Positions 9,769-20,500 of a stretch of 64,000 nt of DNA are shown here, one piece after another (within the stretch, counting starts at the first letter, position 1; the number at the start of each line of letters is the position of its first letter). Source of the DNA: Streptomyces aureus (GTDB taxonomy: Bacteria > Actinomycetota > Actinomycetes > Streptomycetales > Streptomycetaceae); NCBI RefSeq assembly GCF_000725495.1, contig NZ_JNZD01000019.1, positions 105,680-169,679 on the forward strand, written 5' to 3'. Below the pieces are notes generated by a model. That model searched no databases and was not told the origin of the DNA. It saw only the letters and a program-made list of their open reading frames with translations. A program made the position numbers and the translations under genes.

Positions 9769-9817
9769 AGGGGCCTTAGGGCCGGCACGGGAAACCGTAA
9801 GCCGCCCTAAGGCCCTT
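9769..9817. terminator. Nested hairpin between 9744 and 9929
   Basis: Arms at 9769-9782 and 9804-9817 are complementary over 13 of 14 positions. The loop holds a second small hairpin, ACGG-GAAA-CCGT. It is a likely terminator for the upstream gene, although a regulatory cruciform is also possible. Confidence 0.6.
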
Positions 9818-9928
9818 CGCGTTCCCAAGATGCGGAACTCTCCCGATGTGGCCGACCCCCCTGGGAGACGAAGGTTGAGACATCGCCACCGGGCGAGATC
9901 GAAACCGGCTCTTCCCAAGGGGTACAAG

Positions 9929-10126
9929 ATGTTCGAGTACGAGCTCCACCGTCTGCGGTCCGCCGACCTGATCCGCGAGGCCCAGGCCTACCGGCTCGCC
10001 CGCGAGGCCACGAGCACCCGCCGGGCCGCCCGCCGCGCCGCCGGCGCCCGGTCCGCCCACGGTGACACCGACGAGCGGGCCCATAGCGACCGTCCCCGCC
10101 GGCACCGCTTCGCCCGCGCCGTATGA
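9929..10126 (+). CDS. Small basic protein, unknown function
   Basis: 65 residues with a good ribosome site (AAGGGG, about 8 nt before the ATG). The N-terminal half is an amphipathic helix (MFEYELHRLRSADLIREA) and the C-terminal half is rich in Arg and Ala. It may bind nucleic acid or a partner protein, but no named domain is seen. Its stop overlaps an ATG at 10123 that opens the long frame continuing into the LAL regulator, so the two may be coupled. Confidence 0.7.
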   Translation: MFEYELHRLRSADLIREAQAYRLAREATSTRRAARRAAGARSAHGDTDERAHSDRPRRHRFARAV

Positions 10127-10218
10127 GCGCCGGGGCACCCGTGGACGGCCGGCCGCCGTCCGCCGGTCCGCGAAACGCGCGGGACGGCGGACCGGGGGCC
10201 GGCCGTCTCCCGCCGGAG

Positions 10219-10431
10219 GCCGGCCGGCCCGCGGACGGGGCACCGCCCGTCCCGCCCGACCGCCTCTCGTCGAAGGCCGGCCGGGCCGCTGACGCAGCAC
10301 CGCCCGCCGTCGCGGCCGACCACCTCCCGCCGAAGGCCGGCCGGCCCGACGAGGCACCGCCCGCCGTCCCGGCCCACCGCCTCCCGCCGAAGGCCGGCCG
10401 ACCCGCCGACGGGGCACCGCCCGCCGTCCCG
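10219..10431. repeat. 57-60-bp minisatellite, about four units
   Basis: Units start at 10219, 10276, 10336 and 10393, each opening with GCCGGCCG and sharing GGCACCGCCCG. Periods are 57, 60 and 57 bp, all multiples of three, so an open frame from 10123 survives and would encode an A-G-R-P-rich repeat. Confidence 0.75.
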
Positions 10432-10470
10432 ATCACTACTGCCGCCGCACCGGCCCTCACCACCGTCCCC

Positions 10471-10553
<83 letters not shown>

Positions 10554-10758
10554 CTCAGCCGCAGCCGTCCCGGCCACCGCCGCCGCTTCCACCACCCGCC
10601 CGGCCGCCGCCTCCACTGCGCACCCGGCGGCCACCTCCCGCCCGGCTGCCACCTCCCGCCCGGTCGTAGCCGACACCTCCCACCCAGCCGTAGCCGCCAC
10701 CGCCCGTCCGACCGCCGCCGTCCCGATAAGCGCTGCCGTCCCGCCGGACCCCTGTGCC

Positions 10759-13700
10759 ATGCTCGGGCCCGTGGAGACCAGGTCCGTCAGCCCGGTGTTC
10801 GTCGGACGCGCCGACGAACTGAGGATGTTGAACGACGCGCTCGCCCGCGCCGCCGCCGGGGGCACCTCCGGGGCGGCCGGCACCGGGGGAGAGCCGCAGG
10901 CCTTCCTGCTCGGCGGCGAGGCCGGCGTCGGCAAGACCCGCTTCCTGGAGGAGTTCTCGGCCGCCGCCGCCCGCGAGGGCGCCGTCGTCGCCTGCGGCGG
11001 CTGTGTCGAGATCGGCGCCGACGGCCTCCCCTTCGCCCCCTTCTCCACCGCCCTGCGCGCCCTGCGCCGCGCCCTGCCCGACGAACTCGCCGCCGCGGCC
11101 GCCGGGCAGGAGGAGGAACTCGCCCGGCTGCTCCCCGAGCTCGCGCAGACGCCCGCGGGACGGCCGTACGAGGAGGACGGCATGGCCCGCCTCTTCGAAC
11201 TCACCGCCCGCCTCCTGGAACGCGTCGCCGCGCACCGCACGGTCGTCGTCGTCCTGGAGGACCTGCACTGGGCCGACGCCTCCACCCGCCATCTGCTCGC
11301 CTACCTCTTCCGCACCCTGCGGACCGGCCGTCTCGTCGTGATCGCCACCTACCGCGCCGACGACATCCACCGCCGGCATCCGCTGCGCCCCCTGCTCGCC
11401 GAGCTCGACCGGCTGCGCACCGTCCGCCGCATCGAGCTCGGCCGCTTCAACCGGGCCGAGGTCGGCCGCCAGATCGCCGGCATCCTCGCCCGGGAACCCG
11501 ACACCGCCCAGGCCGACGAGATCTTCGCCCGCTCCGACGGCAACGCGTTCTTCGTCGAGGAACTGGCCGTGGCCGCCCGCGAGGGCTGCCGCACGGGGCT
11601 CACGGACACCCTGCGCGACCTGCTCCTGGTCCGGGTCGAGGGGCTGCCCGAGAGCGCCCAGCGGGTCGCCCGGATCGTCGCCGAGGGCGGCAGCACCGTC
11701 GAGTACCCCCTGCTCGCGGCCGTGGCGGGGCTCGCCGAGGACTACCTCATCGAGGCCCTGCGCGCCTGCGTCGGTGCCAACATCCTGACCGCCTCGCCCG
11801 GCGGCGACGGCTACCGTTTCCGCCACTCCCTGGTCCGCGAGGCCGTCAGCGACGACCTGTTGCCCGGCGAGCGCTCCCGGTTCAACCGCCGCTACGCCGA
11901 GGCCCTGGACGCCGACCCGGCGCTCGTGCCGGCCGACGAGCGCGTCACCCGCCTGGCCAGCTACTGGTACCACGCCCATGACGCCGCCAAGGCCCTGCCC
12001 GCCGTTCTCGACGCCTCGGTGGAGGCCCGCCGCCGGCACGCCTACGCCGAGCAACTGCGGCTCCTGGAACGGGCGATGGAACTGTGGGAGGCGGTCCCCG
12101 ACTCCGTACGGGCCGAACTGCGCCCCATCGGCTACGTTGAGGCCTACCCCCCGCTGCCGCCCGAGGGCGGACCCGGGACATCCGCGGGAACCGATCCGGC
12201 GGGCGCGCCCCTGGGCTATCTCGACCTGATGGCCGAGGCCGCCGTCGCCGGCCGGCTGTGCGGGGAACGCGAGCGCGCCCTGAAGACGACCCGTCGGGCG
12301 CTGCACCTGCTGGAGGACGAGGGCGACCCGCTGCGCGCCGCCTGGTTCTGGATCCAGCGCTCCCGGCTGGTGCAGGCACTGGTCCGCGGCGACGGCTGGA
12401 AGGAGCTCGCCACCGCCCAGGACCTGGTGCGCGGACTGCCGCCCTCCCCGGTGCACGCCGAGGTCCTGTCCATGGTGGCCGCCTGGTGCATGGTGCACCA
12501 GCCGGGCCACGGTGCCCTCTCCGCGGCCGAACGCGCCGTGGAGTACGCGCAGATGGTGGGCGCCCGGGACACCGAGCTCAACGCCCGGCTCACCCTCGGC
12601 GGCCTGATGGTCGACGCGGGGGACGTCGAGGCCGGGCTCGCCGAGATGTACCGGGTCAGGGAACGGGCGAACCTCCAGGACGCCGCGTATGTCGTGGGCC
12701 GGCTCCACATCAACCTGCCCTCGCACCTGGAGTCGGTCGGCCGCTCCCGCGAAGCCGTCGCCATCCTGCGCGACGGGGTCGAACTCGCCTGCCGGAACGG
12801 CCTGCTGGACACCCAGGCCTGGGTCTGGGGCAACCTCTCCGAATCCCTGTACGCGCTCGGCCGCTGGGACGAGGCCGCCGAGGCCGGGCACAACGCCCTG
12901 GCCGTCGGACTCGGCGGCAAGGCCTCCGGGGTGGGGGCGTCCCGGCTGGTGCCGGTGGCCCTGGCCCGCGGCGACCTCGCCGAGGCGGGACGCCAACTGG
13001 CCGCCGCCCGCGCACACTTCGGCACCCACGACCCGATGCCCCAGCACACCCTGCCGCTGCTGGGCGTCACCATCGCCCTCGCCGCGGGCGAGGGCCGCTT
13101 CCTCGACGGCCGCACGGCCCTGGAGGAGGCCCTGACCACGGGCTTCCCGCCCGGGACCCAGCGTTACGCCTGGCCGTTGCTGCTGGCCGCCGTCACCGCG
13201 GAGGCCGACGCCCGCGGGCTGCCCGTCGCCGGCCCCGGCCGCGCCGCGGCCCTGGAGCGCATCCGGGCCGCCGCGCGGAACCTGGCCACCGGAGCGCCGG
13301 TCTGGCTCGCCCACGCCGCCTGGCTGCGCGCCGAGCTCCGTCGGGCCGAAGGGGCGGGCACCCCGGACGAGTGGTCTGAGGTGGTCGAGGCGCTCGAACC
13401 CCTGGAGCGCCCCTACGACCTCGCCCGAGTCCGTCTCCGCCTCGCCGAGTCCCTGCTACTCACGGGCGCGGCCGACGAGGAGCGCACCCGTGCCGCGGAA
13501 CTCCTGCGGCTGTCCGGCGCCGCCGCGGAGCACCTGGGCGCCCGGCCGCTCGCCGAGGCCGTCGCCCTGCTCGCCCAGCGGGCCCGCCTCACCCTGGAGC
13601 ACGCCCCCGAACGGCCCCGGACCGCTCCCGACGACCCTGCCGCCGCGTTCGGCCTCACCAGCCGGGAGCGGGACGTGCTGCGCCTGGTCGCCGCGGGGCA

Positions 13701-13896
13701 CAGCAACCGCCGGATCGCCGAGGAACTCTTCATCTCCCCGAAGACGGCCAGTGTGCACGTCTCGAACATCCTGTCCAAGCTGGACGTCTCGGGCCGCGGG
13801 GAGGCGGCGGCCCTGGCCCACCGGCTGCGGCTCTTCCCCCCGGACGCGCCGGACCCGGACACCCCGGACTCCCCGGTGGCCCGGGCGGCCGGCTAG
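10759..13896 (+). CDS. LAL-family ATPase/LuxR transcriptional regulator
   Basis: 1045 residues from ATG 10759. An AAA/STAND ATPase domain is followed by a long helical (TPR-like) region and a C-terminal LuxR helix-turn-helix. Walker A is G-E-A-G-V-G-K-T at residues 53-60 and Walker B is VVVVLEDLHWAD. The DNA-binding domain (LTSRERDVLRLVAAGHSNRRIAEEL) lies just before the end. LAL regulators activate pathway or catabolic genes on an inducer signal. The frame is open back to ATG 10123, which would add 212 low-complexity residues and overlap the previous stop; I start at 10759 because the conserved domain begins there, but no good ribosome site supports either start. Confidence 0.85.
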   Translation: MLGPVETRSVSPVFVGRADELRMLNDALARAAAGGTSGAAGTGGEPQAFLLGGEAGVGKTRFLEEFSAAAAREGAVVACGGCVEIGADGLPFAPFSTALRALRRALPDELAAAAAGQEEELARLLPELAQTPAGRPYEEDGMARLFELTARLLERVAAHRTVVVVLEDLHWADASTRHLLAYLFRTLRTGRLVVIATYRADDIHRRHPLRPLLAELDRLRTVRRIELGRFNRAEVGRQIAGILAREPDTAQADEIFARSDGNAFFVEELAVAAREGCRTGLTDTLRDLLLVRVEGLPESAQRVARIVAEGGSTVEYPLLAAVAGLAEDYLIEALRACVGANILTASPGGDGYRFRHSLVREAVSDDLLPGERSRFNRRYAEALDADPALVPADERVTRLASYWYHAHDAAKALPAVLDASVEARRRHAYAEQLRLLERAMELWEAVPDSVRAELRPIGYVEAYPPLPPEGGPGTSAGTDPAGAPLGYLDLMAEAAVAGRLCGERERALKTTRRALHLLEDEGDPLRAAWFWIQRSRLVQALVRGDGWKELATAQDLVRGLPPSPVHAEVLSMVAAWCMVHQPGHGALSAAERAVEYAQMVGARDTELNARLTLGGLMVDAGDVEAGLAEMYRVRERANLQDAAYVVGRLHINLPSHLESVGRSREAVAILRDGVELACRNGLLDTQAWVWGNLSESLYALGRWDEAAEAGHNALAVGLGGKASGVGASRLVPVALARGDLAEAGRQLAAARAHFGTHDPMPQHTLPLLGVTIALAAGEGRFLDGRTALEEALTTGFPPGTQRYAWPLLLAAVTAEADARGLPVAGPGRAAALERIRAAARNLATGAPVWLAHAAWLRAELRRAEGAGTPDEWSEVVEALEPLERPYDLARVRLRLAESLLLTGAADEERTRAAELLRLSGAAAEHLGARPLAEAVALLAQRARLTLEHAPERPRTAPDDPAAAFGLTSRERDVLRLVAAGHSNRRIAEELFISPKTASVHVSNILSKLDVSGRGEAAALAHRLRLFPPDAPDPDTPDSPVARAAG

Positions 13897-13916
13897 GACG
13901 GTGCCGAGGCGCGGCG

Positions 13917-13970
13917 GCCCGGGGGACCGGCCGGCGAGGGCACGAGCCGTCGGGGGCCGCACCCCCGGGC
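13917..13970. terminator. Inverted repeat between convergent genes
   Basis: GCCCGGGGG (13917-13925) pairs with CCCCCGGGC (13962-13970) in the 79-bp gap between the LAL gene and the convergent lipoprotein gene. A smaller G5/C5 hairpin sits inside it. It could terminate both genes. Confidence 0.45.
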
Positions 13971-13975
13971 ACCCG

Positions 13976-15148
13976 CTACTTCACCTCGAGCTCCAGCAGC
14001 CGGTCGTCGCCCTTCACGGGTGTGCCGCGGCCGTCGGTCTCGCTCGTGGTCAGCCAGAGCTTGTCGCCGCCCGCGGCGACGACCGTACGCAGCCGGCCGT
14101 ACCTGTCCTTCAGGAACGCCTCGGGCGGCGCCGACGCCTTGGTGCCGTCGAGCGGGATGCGCCACAGCCGCTGCCCCCTGAGGGCCGCCATCCAGATGGA
14201 GCCCTCGGCGTAGGCGATCCCGCTGGGGGAGGCCTCGTCGGTGTGCCACTGGACGACCGGGTCGTGGTACTTCGGCTCGTGGCCGATGCCTTCGACCACG
14301 GGCCAGCCGTAGTTGTCGCCCGGCTTGATCTGGTTCAGCTCGTCCCAGGTGTCCTGGCCGAACTCCGAGGCCCACAGCCGCTGTTTGTCGTCCCAGGCCA
14401 GACCCTGGACGTTGCGGTGCCCGTACGAGTACACGACCGAGTCCGGGAACGGATTGCCCGGCGCGGGCTCGCCCTCCGGCGTCATGCGCAGGATCTTCCC
14501 GCCGAGCGACTTCCTGTCCTGGGCGAGCCCCCGGTCACCCGTCTCGCCGGTGCCCGCGTACAGCATCCTGTCCGGTCCGAAGGCGATCCGGCCGCCGTTG
14601 TGGATCACGCCCTTGGGTATGCCCTTGAAGATCGTGTCCGGCGCCCCGAGCTGGTCGCCGGCCGGCCTGCGCGCGTCGTACAGCATGCGCACGATGCGGT
14701 TGTCGGACGCCGTCGTCAGATAGGCGTAGACCATGTGGTCGGAGGCGTAGTCCGGCGACAGCGCGATCCCGAGGAGGCCGCCCTCGCCCGCCGGGGCCAC
14801 CCCGGGCACCTCGCCCAGCACCGTCTTCGCGCCGGTCTTCTCGTCGATCCGGGTGATCGTCCCCTTGTCCCGCGAGGACACCAGCAGCCCGCCGCCGGGC
14901 AGCGGCGCGAGGCCCCACGGCGTGTCGAGGTCCTCGGTGACCGTGCGCAGGACCTTCACCGACCCCTTCGCGGGCGGCGTCGCCGCGGGGGTGGCGCCCG
15001 GGGCGGAGGACACCTGCGCCGTCCCGCTCCCGCTGCCGGAGGATGCGCCGGCACCCGTCGGCCCCGGACCGCCGCCGGAGGAGCAGCCGGCCGTCACCAG
15101 AAGCGCGGTCGTGGCCAACACGACTGTCACTGCTCGAACTTGCACCAT
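13976..15148 (-). CDS. Glucose/sorbosone dehydrogenase-like lipoprotein
   Basis: 390 residues from the ATG at 15148, which has GAAGGGAC upstream; a longer frame starts at 15187 but lacks a ribosome site. A lipoprotein signal ends in VTAGC, followed by a Gly/Ser/Thr linker of about 50 residues. The rest is a beta-propeller of the PQQ-dependent sugar dehydrogenase family: the opening LDTPWGLAPLPGG, then LLGIALSPDY, ENKxG-like loops, and SGIAYAEGSIW near the end. Such proteins oxidise sugars or act as binding propellers at the outer face of the membrane. Cofactor use is not proven by what I can see. Confidence 0.88.
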   Translation of the reverse strand: MVQVRAVTVVLATTALLVTAGCSSGGGPGPTGAGASSGSGSGTAQVSSAPGATPAATPPAKGSVKVLRTVTEDLDTPWGLAPLPGGGLLVSSRDKGTITRIDEKTGAKTVLGEVPGVAPAGEGGLLGIALSPDYASDHMVYAYLTTASDNRIVRMLYDARRPAGDQLGAPDTIFKGIPKGVIHNGGRIAFGPDRMLYAGTGETGDRGLAQDRKSLGGKILRMTPEGEPAPGNPFPDSVVYSYGHRNVQGLAWDDKQRLWASEFGQDTWDELNQIKPGDNYGWPVVEGIGHEPKYHDPVVQWHTDEASPSGIAYAEGSIWMAALRGQRLWRIPLDGTKASAPPEAFLKDRYGRLRTVVAAGGDKLWLTTSETDGRGTPVKGDDRLLELEVK

Positions 15149-15274
15149 CAGTGTCCCTTCGACGCGGCGGTCCTCCTGTTCATACACCGCTCGCGTTCCT
15201 CGGGTTCCCGGTCCGGGCGGACGGACCGCGCCGGGCCGGACGGAACGCCGGCCGGACCCGGGGGCGCGGCGTCC

Positions 15275-16282
15275 TCAGTCCCAGGATCCCAGCGCCCCGG
15301 GCAGCCCCGCCACCTCGGCGAGATCCCCGGCCGTCAGCCGCAGCCCGGCCGCCCCCGCGTTCTCGACGGCCCAGCGCTCCCGCTTGGCCCCCGGCACCGG
15401 GACGACGTGCGGCCCCTGCGCCAGGACCCAGGCCAGCGCCACCTGCGCCGGGGTGACGGGCAGCGCCCCGCCGTCGTGCCGTCGCGCGACGCGCCGCAGC
15501 CCGACGACGATGGGCTGGTTCGCGGCCATCATCTCGGCGGTGAACCGGGGATGGCGGGCCCGCGGGTCGTCGGGCTCGAAGCCCTCGCCCGGCGTCAGCG
15601 TGCCGGTCAGGAAGCCGTTGCCGAGCGGCATCGCGGCGAGGAACCCGACACCGCGCGCCGCGCACCACGGCAGCAGCGCGTCCAGCGCCTCGGTCGACCA
15701 CACCGACAGCTCGGCCTGTACGGCGCTCACCGGGAAGACCTGCTGCACCCGCTCCAGCAGCCGGATCGTTCCGTCGTGCACCCGCGCCCCCGCCCGGCGG
15801 CCGGACCCGGCGCCCACCGCGCACAGCCCCAGCGAGCGGACCTTTCCGGCCGCGACGAGCTCGGCCATCGCGCCCCACGTCTCCTCGACCGGCACTTCCG
15901 GGTCGGCGCGGTGCAGTTGGTAGAGGTCGATCACGTCCGTCTGGAGCCGGCGCAGCGACGCGTCGCACGCCCGTCTCACATAGCCGGGGCGGCCGTTGGC
16001 CACCAGGTGCTGATCACCCACCAGCAGGCCGACCTTGGTCGACACGAAGGCCTCGGAGCGCCGTTCCTTCAGTACGCGGCCGAGGAGCAGCTCATTGGTG
16101 AAGGGCCCGTACATGTCGGCCGTGTCGAGCAGCGTCGATCCCCGGTCAAGTGCCGCGTTCACCGCGCGCAGCGACTCCTCGCCGCGCTGTTGTGACCCGG
16201 TGTAAGCCCAGCTCATCGGCATGCATCCGAGTCCGACCGCCCCCACTTCGAGCGCCGCGGCCCCGATCGTTCTGCGCTCCAC
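15275..16282 (-). CDS. Aldo/keto reductase
   Basis: 335 residues from a GTG start. It is an NADPH-dependent oxidoreductase with the AKR barrel. The catalytic tetrad is Asp53 and Tyr58 (LLDTADMYG), Lys83 (STKVG) and His124 (YQLHRADP). The family's C-terminal VPVPGAK cofactor segment is present. Length and motifs fit the YajO/AKR13-type group. The gene is divergent from the 2-hydroxyacid dehydrogenase at 16358. Substrate unknown. Confidence 0.92.
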   Translation of the reverse strand: MERRTIGAAALEVGAVGLGCMPMSWAYTGSQQRGEESLRAVNAALDRGSTLLDTADMYGPFTNELLLGRVLKERRSEAFVSTKVGLLVGDQHLVANGRPGYVRRACDASLRRLQTDVIDLYQLHRADPEVPVEETWGAMAELVAAGKVRSLGLCAVGAGSGRRAGARVHDGTIRLLERVQQVFPVSAVQAELSVWSTEALDALLPWCAARGVGFLAAMPLGNGFLTGTLTPGEGFEPDDPRARHPRFTAEMMAANQPIVVGLRRVARRHDGGALPVTPAQVALAWVLAQGPHVVPVPGAKRERWAVENAGAAGLRLTAGDLAEVAGLPGALGSWD

Positions 16283-16344
16283 CTGGCCGTGATCCTCCTT
16301 CTGCTGGCCCCCAACCTAACCTCTGCGCGCATGGGCGCCTGGCA

Positions 16345-16357
16345 TAACCTCCTGACC
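16345..16357 (+). promoter_or_regulatory. Candidate leaderless promoter of the 2-hydroxyacid dehydrogenase
   Basis: TAACCT at 16345-16350 fits a -10 element and ends 7 nt before the ATG at 16358. There is no ribosome site, so transcription probably begins at or beside the A of the ATG. No clear -35. Confidence 0.35.
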
Positions 16358-17299
16358 ATGACCTTTGATGTCTGGCTCCCCTTCCGCGCGGACGAGATCG
16401 ACGGACTCCCCGAAGGACCCGGCTACCGCTTCTGGGACGGCGGCCGGGAGTTCCCCGCGGATCCCGCCGACTGCGCGTTCTACGTCGTGCCCTACATGAA
16501 GCCGTCCGAGGTCTCGCGGCGCCCGATGGCCGAAATGACGTCGGTCCGCGCCGTGCAGACGCTCTCCGCCGGTGTCGACCACGTGCTGCCGGGCCTCAAG
16601 TCCCTTCCGTCCGGCGTGCTGTTGTGCAACGCCCGCGGGGTGCACGAGGCGAGCACCGCGGAGCTCACCCTCGCCCTGGTCCTCGCCTCGCTGCGCGGGA
16701 TCCCCGACTTCGTGCGGGGCCAGGACAAGCAGGAGTGGCGCTCGGGTTTCCGGCCCTCGCTGGCCGACAAGTCCGTTCTCATCGTGGGGTACGGGTCGAT
16801 CGGGTCCGCCATCGAGGACAGGCTCACGCCGTTCGAGCTCGCGCGGGTCGCGCGCGTCGGGCGCTCCTCCCGTGCCACGGAGCGCGGTCCCGTGCGCCCC
16901 CTGTCCGAACTGCCGTCCCTGTTGCCCGAGTTCGACGTGGTCATCCTGTCCGTACCGCTCACGGAGGGCACCCGCGGGCTGGTGGACGCCGGGTTCCTGT
17001 CCCGGATGAAGGACGGCGCGCTTCTGGTGAACGTGGCCCGCGGCCCCGTCGTCGACACGGACGCGCTGCTCGCCGAGCTGAACGGCGGGCGCCTCACCGC
17101 GGCCCTCGACGTCACCGACCCCGAACCGCTGCCCCCGGGCCACCCGTTGTGGAACGCGCCCGGTCTGCTGGTCAGCCCCCATGTCGGGGGTCCGACCTCG
17201 GCGTTCTGGCCGCGCGCCAAGCGGCTGCTCGCGGACCAGCTGACCCGCTTCGTGAACCGGGAGCCGCTGCGCAACGTGGTCCTTACCACCGGCACCTGA
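16358..17299 (+). CDS. D-isomer-specific 2-hydroxyacid dehydrogenase
   Basis: 313 residues. It is an NAD(P)-linked oxidoreductase of 2-hydroxy/2-keto acids. The dinucleotide fold is marked by IVGYGSIGSAI (GxGxxG near residue 145). The catalytic Arg is in VNVARGPVVD, the Glu in DVTDPEPLP and the His in SPHVGGPTS. In-frame ATG and earlier codons exist upstream, but the ATG at 16358 lies 7 nt after a -10-like TAACCT and begins the conserved domain. It stands alone, divergent from the aldo/keto reductase. Exact substrate unknown. Confidence 0.9.
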   Translation: MTFDVWLPFRADEIDGLPEGPGYRFWDGGREFPADPADCAFYVVPYMKPSEVSRRPMAEMTSVRAVQTLSAGVDHVLPGLKSLPSGVLLCNARGVHEASTAELTLALVLASLRGIPDFVRGQDKQEWRSGFRPSLADKSVLIVGYGSIGSAIEDRLTPFELARVARVGRSSRATERGPVRPLSELPSLLPEFDVVILSVPLTEGTRGLVDAGFLSRMKDGALLVNVARGPVVDTDALLAELNGGRLTAALDVTDPEPLPPGHPLWNAPGLLVSPHVGGPTSAFWPRAKRLLADQLTRFVNREPLRNVVLTTGT

Positions 17300-17517
17300 G
17301 CAACCGCCCGTCGCTCGCTGCCCGCCTCGGGCACCCTCCGCAGTCCCCCGGATGCGGGCAGTCGCGGCATAGTCCCTGGTCGTCACGGAGCGTAGAGGAA
17401 CTATGTCCCTGAGTGACGAGACTGGTGTATCGTCCCGACAGGGGCTGCGCCGCGCACCGTTCGGCGCCGGGGACGGACTGTGAGACTGCGAGGGGGGCGA
17501 CGGGCGATGCACGGCCT

Positions 17518-20500
17518 ATGGACCAACGATCCGACGCGGCGGGGCCGCCGCCGACGACCCTGGCGCGCGACCACGCACGGCCACGGTCAGGGCGCCCATC
17601 ACCACCACCGCAGGCACCAGGCCCGCCGACGGCCCGGACACCCGGCTCCCCGGGACCGGCGCGACGCCGGGGCACGGACAGGGTGGGCCCGGTGAGCTCC
17701 CCCGGAGCGCTGCTGATCCGTCGGACGGTGTTCGACGGAGGGACGGGCCTGTTCTCGCAACTCGCGCTGGCCCTGGTGTGCGCGGCCTATGCCGTCGGCT
17801 CCGCGCTGGGCTGGGGTTCCACGCGACTCGCGCTGGTCATGGGCGACTTCGGGCTGAGCGTGGCCGCGGGCACGGCGGCGGTCTCCTGCTTCCTCTACGC
17901 CCGTAGCCGCCGCAGCGGCTTCCGCCCCGCCTGGCTGCTGTTCTCCCTCTCCTCGGCGATGGCCTCGCTCGGCAACCTGGTCTGGGGGTGGTACGAGGTC
18001 GTCCTCGACCAGCCCGTGCCGACGCCGAGTTACGCCGACCTGTTCTTCCTCTGCTTCGCGCCGCCCGCCATCGTGGGCCTGCTGGTGCTCGCCAAACGGC
18101 CCGTCACCAAGGCGGGCTGGGTGTGCCTCGCGCTGGACGCCTGGCTGATCGGCGGATCACTGCTCACCCTGTCCTGGAGTCTGGCGCTCGCCCAGGCGGC
18201 AAAGTTCGACGGACCGAGCGTCGCCCACACCGCGCTGTCGCTCGCGTACCCGCTGCTGGACATCGCCCTGGTCAGCATGGTGCTCGCCCTGCACTTCCGG
18301 CGCTCGTCGGTGAACCGGTCGGCGGTGAACACCGCGATCGGGGCGCTGGCCCTGACCGTGATGTGCGACGCGCTGTTCACCTCGCCCCTCCTGCACAACA
18401 GCTACCACTCGGGCCAGCTCCTCGACGCGGGCTGGTTCGCCGGCTCGCTGCTCCTCGCGTACGCGCCCTGGGTCGTCACCCGGCACGGGAACGAGCCCGA
18501 GGAGCACGCCGACGAGCACGACCTCGACGCCTACGGCCCGGACCTGCGCGGGCCCGACTCGCGCGGACCGGACGAGCAGGGCTCGGAGGAACACGCGCGC
18601 GTGGTGCACGAGGGCATCCCGGGACAGCGCAGGGAAGGGCAGCACGGACCGCCGGGGAGCCACGCGGCGAGCGGACTCCGGGAGGTCCGCCCGCCGTACG
18701 GACCGGGAGCCCCGGCGGAGGGTCCCGGTTCCCACGAGGACCCGCACCGGGAGCCGGAGCGCCCGCACGGGCGGAGCCACGGCGAACCCGCGCCCGCCGG
18801 CTCCGAGGCCGCCGGACAGGTCCCCGGACCCGGCCGGTACGCGGCGCCGCGCCCGATCACCGGCTCACTCGCCGCCCTGACCCCCTATCTGGCCGCCGCC
18901 GTCTGCACGCTGGGGATCCTCTACAACATCCTGAACGGCCGCAGGGTGGACCGCGTGGTGCTGGTCACCGCCGGTCTCGTCGTCCTCGCGCTCGTGGTGC
19001 GCCAGGGCATCATGCTGCTCGACAACATCACCCTCGCCCAGGAACTGGCCCAGAAGGAGAACCACTTCCGCTCCCTGGTGCAGGGCTCCAGCGACGTCAT
19101 CATGATCGCCGCTCCGAACGGCATCCTGAGATACGTCAGCCCGGCCGCCGCCGGGGTCTACGGCCGTGACGCCGAGGAACTCGTCGGCTCCGAGCTCGCC
19201 TCGCTCATCCATCCCGAGGACCTCGGCTGCGTGGTCCACGAGGTGCGCCGCTTCCTCGCGGCCAGCCACGCCGAGGAGCCCACCACGCGGATCGAGTGCC
19301 GGTTCCGCTCCGGCGACGGCGGCTGGCTCAACGTGGAGTCCACCGTCAACCGGCACCACGGCGGCCTCATCTTCAACAGCCGTGACGTCACCGAGCGCGT
19401 GCGGCTCCAGGCGCAGTTGCAGCACAACGCCGAGCACGACCCGCTGACCGACCTGCCCAACCGCGCGCTGTTCACCCGGCGCGTCCAGCAGGCCCTGTCC
19501 GGGCGCCGCTCCACCGACCGCGGCACCGCCGTCCTGTTCATCGACCTCGACGGCTTCAAGGCCGTCAACGACACCATCGGACACCAGGCCGGGGACGAAC
19601 TGCTCGTCCAGGCCGCACGCCGGCTCCAGGACTCCGTCCGGCACGGCGACACCGCAGCCCGGCTCGGCGGGGACGAGTTCGCGGCCCTGATCGTCGGCGA
19701 CGGCGGCCGCGACCGCACCGCCCGCGAGCAGCAGATCCTGGAGCTCGCCGACCGGCTGCGGATCCGGCTCTCGCAGCCGTACTGCATCGACGGCAACGAT
19801 GTCCGGGTCGCCGCGTCCATCGGCGTCGGCTTCGCCGAACCGGGCCTCGGCGCCGGTGAACTGCTGCGCAACGCCGACCTCGCCATGTACCGCGCCAAGG
19901 CCGCCGGCAAGGGCCGCGTCGAGCTGTACGCCCCCCAGATGCAGCAGGACGTCGTCCGCAGGGCGGAACTGGCGACCCGGCTGCGCTCCGCGCTCCAGGA
20001 CGGCGAGTTCGCCCTGCTGCACCAGCCGGTGGTCTCGCTGGAGAACGGCCGGATCGCCTCGGTCACCGCACAGGCGCGCTGGCGTTCCTCCCAGGGGGTG
20101 CTCTTCACGCCCGCCGAGTTCCTGCGGGTCGCCGAGGACGGCGAGCGGACCGCCGAACTCGGCCGCTGGATGCTCGACGAGGCCGTCGGGCAGGCCGCCG
20201 AACGCACCGCCGCGGGTGTCGCGGTGCCGGTCACGGTCCGGATGACGGCCCGGCGTCTGGTGGACCGCTCGATGCCGCTGGGCTCCGTCGAGTCCCTGCT
20301 GACCCGGCACGGGCTCGCCTCGGGCGGCCTGATCATCGAGCTGTCCGACACCGACCCGAGGGTCCCCCTGGACGAGCTGGAGCGCCGTCTGAACGCGCTT
20401 CGGCGTCTCGGGGTACGGATCGCCCTGGACGGCTTCGGCAGCGGCTACGCGGCGATCACGGCGCTTCGGCGGCTCCCGGTCGACGTACTGCGCATCGACC

